Origin: Pseudeuparius sepicola
Lineage: Eukaryota; Arthropoda; Insecta; Coleoptera; Anthribidae
Assembly (NCBI GenBank): GCA_963920635.1
Contig: OY987301.1
Span: forward strand, 57,418,560 to 57,482,559
Direction: 5' to 3'
Length of the DNA stretch: 64,000 bases
Below, in pieces: positions 22,546-35,216 of the stretch. The first letter of the stretch is position 1, and every line of letters begins with the position of its first letter. The notes under the pieces are model-generated. The model saw nothing but the letters and a program-made list of their open reading frames with translations. It did no database searches and was not told the DNA's origin. Made by a program: the position numbers and the translations under genes.

Positions 22546-23660
22546 CAATGATAGATCTAATAATTTGCGTTCTTAAAATTTGTTTTTCTCTTTATGCACG
22601 CGCATCTATACTAATATCAAGTAACTCTTACGTATACGTAAATAAAAGCACGTGATTGATGACGTTCTGCGAAATAAGGCGATTGGTCAATAGGCCATAA
22701 AATATCATCGCGTCTGGCAACAGGGATGTACTCAATCGCGTATTTAATGCGGTTTTTATCTTGTTGTTTTCGGCTATCTAGACACTGCCACAAATAATTG
22801 TATCGATGTTTTGACTCATTTTAATTAAGCCAATAAGTTTTTTCCGAAATATTTCGACGTAAACAATTGTAAAAGTAAAATTAAATAAAGGTCGTCTCTC
22901 AGTGCGTCTCTGGCGAAAATCTCAACGCACATGTTCTTTTTTATACATGAGGCGTAATTATTTGATTTTTTGATCGCATATAGTTTTCAATATGGTGTAT
23001 CTTGCAGTGGGCTATGATAGTTTAATCTGAGAAAATATGGCACAAATTTCAGCGAGAAACGTCAGTATTGTAGATTGTCGAAAGATAATAAGATTTATGA
23101 ACAATGGATCCGAAAGGTAATTTATCATACCGATGATCATCGGTATGATAAATTCAACATCAAGACAGCAAGAATTTGCTCACTGTGTTTACTTTTAAGT
23201 ATGTTTCCTATTGAATATTTTATAAGCTCTGCAGGTACTATAGAGGTGCAGACATTTTTCATGCATCTATTAAAATTTCACGGCACAATGCGAGCTAAAA
23301 TTTTGACAATTAGTGGTATATGTTATAACGTAGATTAAGCCCAGTATAAAGTCGATATTTACATTTTCCATTTTGTGGGAAAATGTGTTGCTACACACAT
23401 TAGCTAGGAAAGAGTTTAGGTCTGTGTTTTTAAGATTGGGAAAAATTTTCAAGTTCTCTTCAACAAATCTAAAAGTAAACCGACGTAAACATTCTCTCTT
23501 TATTTTTTTTTGCATCGTTCAAGATTAAAGGTAAAACAATCACTGGAATAAATTTAGTAAATACTTAATAGTCATTTTCCCAAAAAAAAAATCAAGTAAC
23601 AATTATATTTTTATTTTTAACTTGACTGACTATGAAAGTAAATAGGTACCTACATACTTT
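22546..23660. other. No firm gene; contains a long perfect palindrome
   Basis: A plus-strand frame at 23057-23338 has a phrase YEQWIRKV followed by TARICSLC, faintly like a THAP zinc-finger domain, but the expected cysteine/histidine pattern is incomplete. I leave it uncalled. The rest is AT-rich DNA. Confidence 0.45.
23119..23154. repeat. 36-bp perfect palindrome
   Basis: The sequence from 23119 to 23154 is exactly equal to its own reverse complement, centred on GATGATCATC. It can form an 18-bp hairpin or cruciform with almost no loop. Confidence 0.95.
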
Positions 23661-23664
23661 AAAT

Positions 23665-23806
23665 ATTTTCTAAAATTTATTTGTGGCGCAAACAGATCCA
23701 TTTAATTTTTAATTGGGTTTTTCGCCACCAAACTGATTGAAAGACAACTTTTTCAATTTGCCTCGAAAATTCATAAATTCTTAACACTAAATGAACGAAA
23801 CTTTAA
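23665..23806. repeat. 3' pseudo-LTR segment of the second Penelope-like element
   Basis: About 142 bp nearly identical and in the same orientation to 27086-27231, which contains the start codon region of the element. Direct partial repeats of the 5' end placed beyond the 3' end are the usual tandem pseudo-LTR arrangement of Penelope-like elements. Beyond it, 23838-23878 holds a G+C-richer hairpin (GGAGGA with TCCTCC). Confidence 0.8.
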
Positions 23807-23989
23807 ACGTGTAACTCAAAAAATAACTTCAACAAATTTGTTTTCTGAGCTTTCGGAGGATAAATCTTCCTCCTTTCTCAAAGATCATGCCACGTCAAAG
23901 TGAAGTGACTAGGCCTGAGACAAAATATCGATAAAATCGAAAGTATCGATACTATCGATTTTATCGATACTCGATATTCAATTTCGATA

Positions 23990-24190
23990 AATCGAAATAT
24001 CGATATTATCGATATTTTCGATCTTTCCGATTTTATCGATCTTTTCGATTTTATCGATCTTTTTGATTTTATCGATCTTTTCGATTTTATCGATATTTTC
24101 GATTTTATCGATCTTTTCGATTTTATCGATCTTTTCGATTTTATCGATCTTTTCGATTTTATCGATATTTTTGATTTTACCGATCTTTCC
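23990..24190. repeat. 18-bp minisatellite, CGATTTTATCGATCTTTT
   Basis: About ten units of an 18-bp repeat. The apparent 104-aa minus-strand protein (SIKSKR repeats) is an artefact of the repeat. Confidence 0.9.
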
Positions 24191-24305
24191 AATTATATCT
24201 ATCTTTTGATAGGAATAAAGGAAATTGCTGCACCCATTGCGTCCAGACCGCGCCCGCAGAAAGCCGATCGGCCTTTTTTTGTCTAGCTTCTTAAATAAAA
24301 TTCAT

Positions 24306-24570
24306 TATATCGATTTTATCGATAAGATCGATTTTATCGATAAGATCGATTATATCGATAAGATCGATTATATCGATAAGATCGATTTTATCGATAAGAT
24401 CGATTATATCGATAAGATCGATTTTATCGATAAGATCGATTATATCCATAAGATCGATTTTATCGATAAGATCGATTATATCGATAAGATCGATTTTATC
24501 GATAAGATCGATTTTATCGATAAGATCGATTATATCGATAAGATCGATTTATCGATTTTATCGATATTTT
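24306..24570. repeat. 18-bp minisatellite, TCGATTTTATCGATAAGA
   Basis: About fourteen 18-bp units with TTTT/TATA variants. It shares its first 14 bases with the unit of the neighbouring array, so the two arrays have a common origin or exchange sequence. The apparent KIDFID-repeat protein is an artefact. Confidence 0.9.
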
Positions 24571-24709
24571 TTCAGTATCGATTTCCGATACTGAAATTCG
24601 GAGATCGAACAGCCCTAGAAGTGACAGATTAATAAATTTCAGGTTAAAATGTCATGATAACAGAAACAATAGCCTAGCCACCTGCCTGATATTGTACCCT
24701 GTGTTTTAT

Positions 24710-27127
24710 CTAATTATCTATACTAACTTCTCTTTGAATAAGTGGCAATAATATTTTACTGAATTCCACTGAACATTCAGCAACACAGTTGCCCGTATTT
24801 CCTAGAATAAATGCAGATTCTTTAATTTTTCGTCTATTTCCTACTTCTTTTAAAATTGGTTTGGAACTATCCCACAATATCCTATGATAGGAATGTTCAC
24901 ATATTTTTGACTTCGAAATTTGATTTTGCCTGATATAATTTTTTTGTTCTTTTAAACGAACGTTAAATGGCCTACAAGTCTCCCCAACATAGAACTTTCC
25001 ACATTCACAAGGAATTTTATAAATGCATTTTTTTGAACTTTGTAACTCATTAAATGGTTTTGTTTTAACTAGCATCGATCTTAATGTATTTTTGGTTTTA
25101 AATACTGTTCTCACATTAAAACGATTGCCTATACGTTTTAGCTTATCTGACAGTCCAGGAATATAAGGAGTTATTAAATTTACTGGTCGGTCCACCAGAT
25201 TTATTTCTCTAATTCTATTAGCATTGTTATTTTGTTGGCAATCCTGAAAAACTTGCTCAACAAATTCAATAGGATAACTATTCTTCTCAAGAACATGTTT
25301 TATATGTTTAATTTCCTCCTCAAATTTTGTGTTATTAGAACAAATCGTTCTAGCCCTGTCATACAAACTTTTAATTACTCCTTTCTTAACACTAATATGA
25401 TGATTGGAGTTGAAATGGAGATATCTATTAGTATGTGTTGGTTTTCTATAGACACTAGTTTCTATATTATCTGATTTCAGTATAGAAACATCTAAGAAAG
25501 GTAATTCATTATTATTTTCAATTTCTAAGGTAAACTTAATAGAAGCTTCTTGAGAGTTTATAAAATTTAATAATGAATTTAACTAATCTACTCCATATTC
25601 CCATATAACAAATATGTCATCTACATATCTCCACCAAACATTAGGTTGGTGAACATATCTAGTCAATTCATTTTGTTCAAAATCTTCCATGAATAAATTG
25701 CTTATGAATGGTGATAAAGGAGACCCCATAGCCATTCCAAATTCCTGCTGGTAAAATTCATTTCCTAGTTGAAAATAAGTGGTTTTAACACATAGTGTTG
25801 TTAGTTCTAATATTGCATCTATATTCAAATTTGTCCTTTCTACTAAAGTCTGATCACTTTCTAACTTTCTGCGTAAAATATTCAATGATTTGTCAACAGG
25901 GACATTTGTAAAAAGACTAACCACATCAAAACTAGCTAATATATAATTATCCGGAAATTGATGTTCCCTAATTTTTTCTAGAAAATGATTACTGTTTCTG
26001 ATAAATGAATTTGAGTTTCCTACTAACGGATTAACAATTTTAAGTAAATATTTTGCTAACGAATGACATGGCGAATTTATTGAACTTACAATGAGGCGAA
26101 GAGGAATGTTAGTTTTGTGTATTTTTGGTAATCCGTATAAGTGTGGAGGTTTTGAATGATGCGGGGTTAAGAGTGTCCTTTGTCTCTGTGTCATTTGTTC
26201 GCGGTATTTATACAGTGTTTTGTATATTTTAGTTTCTATTGAAGTTGTAGGGTCTTTGTTTATCTTCTTGTAAGTTCCTTCATTTAATAAATCATTTAAT
26301 TTATTATCATACACAGTTTTTTCTAAAATAACAGTTGCATTTCCTTTATCTGCTGGTAATATTTTAATTATCCTATCTGATTTAAGTGATCTAATTGCTA
26401 TTTTTTCTTCCTTTGAAATATTTGACTTTGGTTTAAAATCTTTTTCTAAGATTATTTTTGACCTGACTCTAAATTCTTGACCTAATTCCTCAGGTAATGC
26501 TTGAGCTGTTTCCTCTACCGATGCTACTATGTCAAGCTTAGACATTTTGTTGTCAACAACAGAAAAATTTAACCCTTTTGCCAAAACTAACTTTTCTCAA
26601 ATTGTAAGTTCTCTGTTAGATAAATTAATTACTGTTCTGTTGACAAAATCATTGTCTATTTGATTGAATTCCTCATTATGCTTTTCCTCAACTAATCTTC
26701 GGAATTTGTTAATCTGTCTAAGTTTGACTCTATCAAAATGCCTATTATAGCTTATGCTGATACAGTTTGATATATAATTAAAATCATAGAAAGATACACT
26801 GTCCCTAACATTTTCCTGTATTTCATTTATATCCCCCCATAATTTGTTTATATTACTTCTTTGGTTCTGTATTCTTTCTCTTATCAGCATCATACTACAT
26901 CTGAACAATATTTTGCTACATTTCCTACTAGTAAAAGGTTCTTTTAGGCGTAATCCTTTTGGTATAATATCGGCTTGTCTACATTTACATAAATATGTCA
27001 ATCCATTTTTCGCGTTAGATAATTTGAAAAACTTCTTCTCTAATAATCTGAAATTATTGCAAACATTAAGCCCATACCTTTGTTCTATATATTTTCTAAA
27101 ATTTATTTGTGGCGCAAACAGATCCAT
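24710..27127 (-). pseudogene. Penelope-like element protein (RT + GIY-YIG), two in-frame stops
   Basis: One continuous frame of about 806 codons, read right to left from ATG 27127. The N-terminal region runs to 26597. The RT follows with LAKGLNFS, ADKGNATVI, LPKIHK, SFDVVSLFTNVP, MAMGSPLSP and the YVDD catalytic site (near 25610). A linker (YIPGLSDKLKRIG) leads to the GIY-YIG nuclease with CIYKIPCECGKFYVGET. The frame is broken only by TGA at 26594-26596 and TAG near 25580-25582. No frameshift was seen. The catalytic motifs of both domains are present. It is of a different subfamily from the 2-8 kb element. Confidence 0.92.
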
Positions 27128-27231
27128 TTAATTTTTAATTGGGTTTTTTCGCCACCAAACTGATTGAAAGACAACTTTTTCAAGTTGCCTCGAAAATTCA
27201 TAAATTCTCAACACTAAATGAACGAAACTTT
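27086..27231. repeat. 5' pseudo-LTR segment of the second Penelope-like element
   Basis: Direct-repeat partner of 23665-23806. It overlaps the first codons of the element protein. The two copies diverge sharply after 27231. Confidence 0.8.
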
Positions 27232-28276
27232 AACTTTGTTCCTTCGGAAAAATATATGAAACCTTTTTAAAGAAAAATAGAGGATTTTTTTAAATTTTGG
27301 CCGAATGTGCTCCGATTATACCTAGTTAGAGCCATATCTAATATCCATATTCAAAAGTTATGTTGGCGATTGCGTATCACGTAGGTATATGAAGGAAAAA
27401 GGAAACACAGGTTCCATTAACCTGAAATCCAATAAGATTTTTTCAAATTATAATTGTTACAAACCCAATAAAGCGGATTAACTATACATTAAACGGATAA
27501 AGGAGATTTCCATGTGGTAATTAGGAGAACGCGGCCCTTCCTGTGGCAATTATCGGATATTTCGGAATTAGCCAAGGAATAATATTAATATTTATTGAAC
27601 CATGGAATATAATATAAAATTTAGATATCAAATAATGTGTTCCTATCATATTATAAACTGATATTATAGAAACGATGTCTGGGAAAACCCTAGATACACC
27701 TTAAAGAATATTACACTGTATAATAACTGTTCAATATTGGTTGAAAATCCAAAACATCAACTAAAACGCGGACGGGAACTGTTTCTGGTCAAGGAGACCT
27801 GCCGCAACGAACAACTGGTTACAACAGAACTCTGTGCAAACCTAGTCAAAGCGCGAGAGTTTGAAAATATCCTACGGAGTGCGGCTACGGTGAAAGTACC
27901 TATACACTGATTTTAAATGCTGAATGTAAGAAGGTGGAATGTTGTAATATTTATAAAAAATCTGAGAGTGCAAATTCATCAATGAAAAATGGAAATACTT
28001 CTATAGGGTCCCTCAAATTTGATTAAAAATTACATAATATTTTAAAAACAGTAGTTTTTTCCGGACGTGCTTTATAATGAAATCTAGTATAGAACTTCTC
28101 CGTAGGTAGCCCACGTAAATAACAATAAAATCGTAAGTATAGTCTACAAATAATGTTTACAAAATGGCCAATGATCGTCTAATTGGGTAAGTATGTCAAT
28201 TAGGTACTATCTCAAAATGGCCAATAAATACATTTTCGCCCATGATCATCTAAAAATCATTATTTCAAATAAATAG
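27232..28276. other. No gene recognised
   Basis: AT-rich with a more G+C-rich portion at 27760-27900. No domain, exon or repeat pair was found. Confidence 0.5.
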
Positions 28277-29752
28277 AGGTAATTATTGAATATAGTGTAT
28301 GCACCGCCCGATTTTCTTGAAATTTTGGCTACCCCCCTATTTTCGAGGTCCCTGAACACGAATCTGACCTCAGCTTCTTGAGGCCGGACGTAGTTTCCGA
28401 GAAAATGAATTTTCAAATTTCCTTTTGACACCCCACTTTTCGCGGCGCTATTTGTGGCTCTTATCGGGATGAATTTTTACTGTGCGCAGCTCAAACTAAT
28501 CACCACACTATTTTGCACCTTCTGCAACATCGAAACTTCGCGAAAACCCGCGGGAAAACAGAAATTTTCCAAGATTTATACAATGTTTTTCACGCGGTTG
28601 CTCTGTCCGGTATTTTGCTTCACGCTTGACGTTTGAGTGGGACTAGTGGGAGGGGCGTTGACTTAAAGTGCCATCGATATTAAGAGCAGAAAACTGGAGC
28701 GCTTGCTCTCATAATCCACAGGAGTTAATAAAAATGTTAAAAATTAAACATTAAATTTATTAGGGCCCAGCTTTGTCAATAACATTAATTAAATTGGTGT
28801 TGATAGAAGTCCACAATCTAGCATAATATGGGTAAATGCTCTTAAATCTGTTTGCGAATCTCTATCCACTTCCAATAAAGAGAAAATGTTATTGTTCGGC
28901 AAAGACCATGAGAAGGTGTGGGCCCAACCTTTTGGCTACCCCCGTATTTTCGAGGTCCCTGAACACGAATCTGACCTCAGTGTTTTGAGTCCGGACGTAG
29001 TTTCCGAGAAAATGAATTTTCAAATTTCCTTTTGACACCCCACTTTTCGCGGAGATATTTGGTTATAATCGAGATGAATTTAGCTCAAACTGATCACCAC
29101 CCTATTTTGCACCTTCTGCAGCATCGAAAGTTCGCGCCAAGCCGCGGAAAAACCGAAATTTTGAAATATTTATGCCGTGTTTACGCCCGGCCCGGCCGCT
29201 GTTTTCGCCCGACGATCGGCGCGCTGAGCTCAGATTCGTGTTCAGGGACTTCGAAAATAGGGGGGTAGCGAAATTTCAAGAAAATCGGGCGGTGCATACA
29301 CTATATTCCATAATTTAATTTTTTTACTTTTTCATAACTTCTCTAGTTCTAACCTCGCAACATCGTTGGCTCCGTATAGCAGCGCCAGCTGTCGCTCTCC
29401 GTCTCTCCCGCGCAATCGCAGCCGAATGTCGAGGGAAAATGAGTATGTCCCAAAACATTCTATAAATCTTGGAAAATTTCTGTTTTCCCGCGGGTTTCGA
29501 TGTTGCAGAAGGTGCAAAATAGTGTGGTGATTAGTTTGAGCTGCGCACAGTAAAAATTCATCCCGATAAGAGCCACAAATAGCGCCGCGAAAAGTGGGGT
29601 GTCAAAAGGAAATTTGAAAATTCATTTTCTCGGAAACTACGTCCGGCCTCAAGAAGCTGCGGTCAGATTCGTGTTCAGGGACCTCGAAAATAGGGGGGTA
29701 GCCAAAATTTCAAGCAAATCGGGCGGTGCATACACTATATTCAATAATTACC
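28277..29752. mobile_element. Fold-back element with an internal second copy, ~1.48 kb
   Basis: The left arm (28277 to about 28640) starts TTGAATATAGTGTATGCACC and the right arm (about 29400-29752) is its reverse complement, ending TGCATACACTATATTCAA. A diverged third copy of the same module sits inside at about 28925-29310, with its own inverted end. Several frames cross the arms by chance on both strands and are not genes. Confidence 0.85.
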
Positions 29753-29997
29753 TAAATGGATATCACCATGCTTAAATAGAATATTTATAAATTTATAACA
29801 ATGGTACTTTAAACACCTTTCAGCCCGGTTTACCCTATCTTAATCTGATCTAAATCTGATCAAAAAGTGCAGAAAATTTCAAAATAATTATTTGATGAAC
29901 TTCTATAGGTTCTAATATATTGCTTTAACCTAGAAAATGATTTCTAAACAGGAGACACCTAAATTATTATTTTCTAAAAAAACGTAGTTATACTTAC

Positions 29998-30027
29998 CAG
30001 GTGGGTCTTGATGGTGACCCAGCCCAT
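29998..30027 (-). CDS. Short first coding exon of an unidentified host gene
   Basis: On the minus strand ATG (30027-30025) opens ten codons, MGWVTIKTHL, all with G or C in third position, ending exactly at a consensus donor GTAAGTATAAC (29997 down). The upstream DNA (30028-30300) is G+C-rich and CpG-containing, like an insect promoter/5' UTR. The phase is 0, unlike the exon at 13306-13391 (phase 2). They could be separate genes or alternative starts. The downstream exons were not found. Confidence 0.45.
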
Positions 30028-31285
30028 TCTGATCTCCGGAATTTTGAACGCTGTTTTACCAACGAACCGACCTCGAAAACCGCCGCGCCGTTCGCGCGAG
30101 CTACACCCTTTGTCACTCCTCGTTTCGTCCACCAATTCAACCCCTTGCTCCCCCCTGTCTTTCCTCCCTATGTCTGCCGTTTAAACTCTTGATCTATCCC
30201 GTCAAATTATCGAAAACAAACCGACAACGGTGATGCGGTAACCGTAGACAGGTTAGCCTAGCGCCTGGTCGGACCATCGGTTTATCGATATTCGCCTGCG
30301 CAATGTGAAGTGCGCAGAAATGGAAAAGGCGAAGTTTGGCGGAAAGCAGAAAGCAGAAAGCGCGGTAAGCGACGGATAGGGTGGGCAAGGGAATAGGGTT
30401 GCCGCAGTATGTTTAAATTATGGTACGAGCATGATGGAGGGGCAGTTAATGGGGAAGAGTTGGGGAGCACCGAATTATGGTAATGATCGAAGTTTTAGGG
30501 GAGGCAGGATGCGAATTCGTTTAATTCGTTATGAACAATAATTGAATTGAGAGAGCAAGTATCAAAATATATTATCAATACACGCGTGCAACATCTTACA
30601 ATGTACCAATTTATGGCCCTTATTAATGCAGGTAGATTGCAGAAGTTTTTATTTTCAAAATTCATCACAATTTAACTGAGTATAATAAAATATTGTACTT
30701 ACGTGATTGTGATTGTATTGTACATTAATTCATTGGAGCATAATTCTTAATATATTGTAAGTAGGTAGCGTTAAAATATGTTACAAAATTTTAACCGCCG
30801 AGAGTGGGATACCTACCAAAAGTGTAACTGTCTTTACAATTTACACTATAAAAGTTGTTGTAGTTGTTCAACATTATAACATCGTAACCTCCGAAGACGT
30901 CAATTTCATCAGGTATAGTGGGATGCATAAGTACTAATTTTTTGGGAAGTATCCCGTAGATACCTAGACTCCAGAAGTAGAAAAAAAAATAAAATCTCAA
31001 AAATTACCCGATGATTATGCATCTGTTTATCGATATTTTCGCTTAACACTTAGACAGGGTCATACGAACTTTTTTCTTGAAATCGATATATGAATATCGT
31101 CTTGAAATTTTGTGACTTACTTTATTAACGTCACGTATAATAATAAGATAATTTCAGGTACGTATACCTAATAAATATAGATACCTAAATATCCTCTTGG
31201 TGTTTAAGAGCATTAGAGAATGACTTCAAACCGCTTGCGTGTCTATTATTGCCGTAAGTTTCTTTTTCGTTATAACGCAGACCTA
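30028..31285. other. G+C-rich presumed promoter region, then no gene
   Basis: 30028-30480 has raised GC and CpG and lies upstream of the minus-strand exon at 29998-30027, so it may be its promoter and 5' UTR. 30500-31285 is AT-rich and shows nothing recognisable. Confidence 0.4.
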
Positions 31286-32474
31286 TACAGGGTGAATCAG
31301 TTTTTTGTAGCAGGACTTTAACAGGTAATAGATCTTCAAAAAATAACCGCACTTTTTCGTATAAACTATATATTTTTAAGGCCTTAGAAAAAAGTTACAG
31401 GGTGTTAAAGTTGGAAAAAATATGTGGACTTTATTGAATATTTACCAAACTAGTTGAGATATTTAAGTCATATTTGGTATACATTATAACGGCATGGGTT
31501 AGCATAAAACCTGTTAATATCGAACATCTTGCACAACCAGTGGCGGAGAAATGGGTAATTGGTAAAATTATTTTTAGAAAAAAAATGAATCACCTTGTAT
31601 TGTAATAAAAGGTATAGAATTTTTTTCATGTAGATTTTAATTGCAGACAAAAATGCCCTCTTGTTATTTGTTCGCATGTGTTATAGTTGAATGGCAAATT
31701 TCATTTTTTTGTATTCTTTCGGGGTATTTCTGAAAAATTATCAAAAAAATTTGCTCCATAAGTAACACTTAAAGTGGAAATAATGTGTTTGCTACTTTAA
31801 ATATAGTAACTTTTTCCAATAAACTTACCTATTTAAGGCTATACTTTTGAAGTTACAGGGTCTAAAACATTTAAGGAAAATACAATTAATGTTACGCTCT
31901 GTATCTTGAAAAGTAAAACCTTGAATGGGTAAGTTTATTGAAAAAACTTAGTTTATTTAAAGTAAGAAACACGTTTTTTCTATTTTGAGTCTTACTTATG
32001 GAGCAAATTTTTTAAATAATTTTTCAGAAATACCCCGAGAACATACAAAAAAATGAAATTTGCCATTAAACTATAACACATGCGAAAAAATATCAAGAGG
32101 ACATTTTTGTCTGCAATTAAAATCTACATAAAAAATTCAATACCTTTTATTACAATACAAGGTGATTCATTTTTTTTTCTAAAAATAATTTTACCAATTA
32201 CCCATTTCTCCGCCACTGGTTGTGCAAGATGTTAGATATTAATAGATTTTATGCTAACCCGTGCCGTTATAACTTATACCAAATATGACTTAAATATCTC
32301 AACTAGTTTGGTAAATATACAATAAAGTCCACATATTTTTTCAAAATTTAACACCCTGTAACTTTTTTCTAAGGCCTTAAAAAGATATAGTTTATACGAA
32401 AAAGTGCGGTTATTTTTTGAAGATATGTCACCTGTTAAAGTCCTGCTACAAAAAACTGATTCACCCTGTATATA
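31284..32474. mobile_element. Fold-back element, ~1.19 kb
   Basis: The left end TATACAGGGTGAATCAGTTT and right end AAACTGATTCACCCTGTATA are exact inverses, and the arms pair along almost their whole length around a centre near 31880. There is no coding capacity. Confidence 0.92.
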
Positions 32475-32842
32475 GCTAGTGAACTATATTATAGGTCTGT
32501 GGTTATAAGTATAATTCTACCCTACCCTAGTGCTACCAGATCGAATTCGATTAAATAATGGAAACCAATTGTTTCATTGTTATTTACCCTATTCGAGTTA
32601 CACGCCGGAATTTGAAATACCTATAGGAAGGAATTAAATGACAGATATTCCCAGCCAGAGCCTGACGTAATTTGACGTTAAACTGGCACCAACGAAATTA
32701 TTTTTCTCTATAAATATGGCCTCATAATTAAATCATGCGTATTGGACTGTCCCATACATTTGATCATTTACAAAACGTAGTTAGTGGTGTTCTGAGTTGT
32801 CTAGGAGTTCGTACCTATCTAACTGGATTTCGCCACAAAATA
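32475..32842. other. Unique spacer between two fold-backs
   Basis: About 370 bp of unique sequence with moderate GC. Nothing was recognised. Confidence 0.5.
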
Positions 32843-33962
32843 TACAGGGTGAGTCGAAGTTAAACCGCCATACTCAAAATTTGAGTAGTATTTTTAAAAA
32901 ATAAATGGGGTTCTTCATATAACATTTTGTTCAAAAACGCTTCGTTTTCGACATACAGGGCGTCAAAGTTTTCTTTTAAAAACAGAAAAAAATTAGTATT
33001 TTCGGTTCCATTTATGCTATCGAGTTGAAAATTGGTACTTTTATGTTTTCTGGGACGGCGATTATGAATTTTCTATCAACTTTCTTCTAGCCGCTAGAGG
33101 GCGTTGGCTACGTCGTTACTTTCGAACAAAAGTGTTTTAAACTTTTTTGTCGTTGAAAAATGTGCATTTTAGACAGCGGAATATTAAATTACATTCGATA
33201 TTGAACAAAAAATGTCTCTTGTAAAAATACGAAAACCTTAACCGTTTTCATGAAAAACGCAATTTTGTGTCGCCGTGCGCGTGAATTCGAAAAAATTAAC
33301 AATTTTTGTGAAATTAGTAACCCACAATTGTTTTCAAAGCCTACTAAACGTTGAAGCGCTTTTTCTCTGTTTTTGCTAATAAAGTTGTCTTGGTTAAAGT
33401 TCTTTTTATTACTAAGTTCACTAAAATTGTTAATTTAGGACAATACCTACTGTAAATAAAGAATTCCAAATGAATAAATCCCATTTCTCAGCCTACTACG
33501 AAATTTTAATTTTTTCTAATTCACGCGCACCGCGACACAAAATTGCGTTTTTCATGAAAACGGTTAAGGTTTTCGTATTTTTACAAGAGACATTTTTTTT
33601 TCAGAATCGAATGTAATTTAATATTCCGCTGTCTAAAATGCAGATTTTTCAACGACAAAAAAGTTTAAAACACTTTTGTTCGAAAGTAACGACGTAGCCA
33701 ACGCCCTCTAGCGGCTAGAAGAAAGTTGATAGAAAATTCATAATCGCCGTCCCAGAAAACATAAAAGTACCAATTTTCAACTCGATAGCATAAATGGAAC
33801 CGAAAATACTAATTTTTTTCTGTTTTTAAAAGAAAACTTTGACGCCCTGTATGTCGAAAACGAAGCGTTTTTGGACAAAATGTTATATGAAGAACCCCAT
33901 TTATTTTTAAAAATACTACTCAAATTTTGAGTATGGCGGTTTAACTTCGACTCACCCTGTAT
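32843..33962. mobile_element. Fold-back element, ~1.12 kb
   Basis: Begins TACAGGGTGAGTCGAAGTTA and ends TAACTTCGACTCACCCTGTA. The arms pair over ~500 bp each with few mismatches. An apparent frame at 33777-33986 lies in an arm and is not a gene. Confidence 0.92.
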
Positions 33963-34243
33963 GCCATGGTTTGATGTGGAACCCAAGTATTCACATCAAC
34001 TAGTTAACTATATAATAATAATAATAATCCAGTTTATTTACAGAATATTTTTTTTTACAAATTAACTCGTATTGGTAGTTTACACATATGGTAAATAAAC
34101 ATTATAATCACAGAAGCGGCTCAATGCTCTTGTTAGTGATAAATGATTGTCTAAAGCGGTAATGTATGGACATAATATGTCAGGTAATTAGTCTTTATCG
34201 ATAGTCATAGCCGATAGTTGGATTGAAAACTATTTTTTTTATC

Positions 34244-35200
34244 ATACAGTGTGGATAGAAGTTGTGGAATATTGCTTATATTTCTTAAAATATTCCTTAT
34301 ATGAAAAACTTGTTTTAATAAAAGTGTCAGGGGAAATTATTTCCCGTTTAGTGATATCAAGCAATCTTTCGTAGCAAAAAAAAATTTGGTTGCCATGGTA
34401 ACCGACTTGATTTTTTTAAATGGCACCATATACATTTTTTGGTGAAAATTGATACACTAGAACTTTCTGAATACGATACAATACAATTTTAATGGGGTCG
34501 CATAAGAAAAAAATACAAAAAAATTAAATTTTCTATTATGCTATTGACAATGTTTATCAAAATAATTATTAACATCGAGTTAGCCATGCCAAAATCAGAA
34601 CAATGCGGAACTTTCACTAGCTGTCAGTTGCTTGTAACTGTGTGCATTGTTACAGTAAACGTACTTTTTTACTCAATTTTCTGTGTACTTAAGTACTTAG
34701 TAAAGTTATAATGGCGCTTGAATTAAGTGAAACGGAAAGAATCCAGGTTAACATACTAAGTACTTAAGTACACAGAAAATTTAGTAAAAAAGTACGTTTA
34801 GTGTAACAATGTACACATTTACACAGCTAGTGACAGTTTCGCATTGTTCTGATTTTGGTATGGCTAACTTGATGTTAATAATTATTTTGATAAACATTGT
34901 CAATAGCATAATAGAAAACTTAATTTTTTTTTATTTTTTTCTTATGCGATCCCATTAAAATTGTATTGTATCGTATTCAGAAAGTTCCAATGTATCAATT
35001 TACACCAAAAAAAGTATATGGTGCCATTTAAAAAAATTAAATCGGTTACCATGGCAACCACATTTTTTGTGCTACGGAAGATTGCTTGATATCACTAAAC
35101 GGGAAATAATTTCCCCTACCACTTTGATTAACATGTTTTTGATATGAAGAATATTTTAAGAAATAGAAACAATATTCCACAATTTCTATCCACACTGTAT
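34244..35200. mobile_element. Fold-back element, TACAGTGTGGATAG family, copy 1
   Basis: Left end ATACAGTGTGGATAGAAGTT, right end AATTTCTATCCACACTGTAT. The arms contain phrases like GGTTGCCATGGTAACCG and AAGTACTTAAGTACACAG and are inverted to each other. The same family recurs at 40420-41300. Confidence 0.9.
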
Positions 35201-35216
35201 AATAGTATGGAAAAAA

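Noticed and set aside
23057..23338. THAP-type DNA-binding protein
   Set aside because: Only a loose YEQWIRKV...ARICSLC resemblance; the C2CH residues are not all there and the frame spans a perfect palindrome.
23838..23880. Hammerhead ribozyme in the second Penelope-like element
   Set aside because: A GGAGGA/TCCTCC hairpin followed by GAAA is present on the minus strand, but the CUGANGA core is not.
23878..24632. 104-aa SIKSKR-repeat and 135-aa KIDFID-repeat proteins
   Set aside because: Both are exact 18-bp minisatellites; the peptide repeats follow from the period being a multiple of three.
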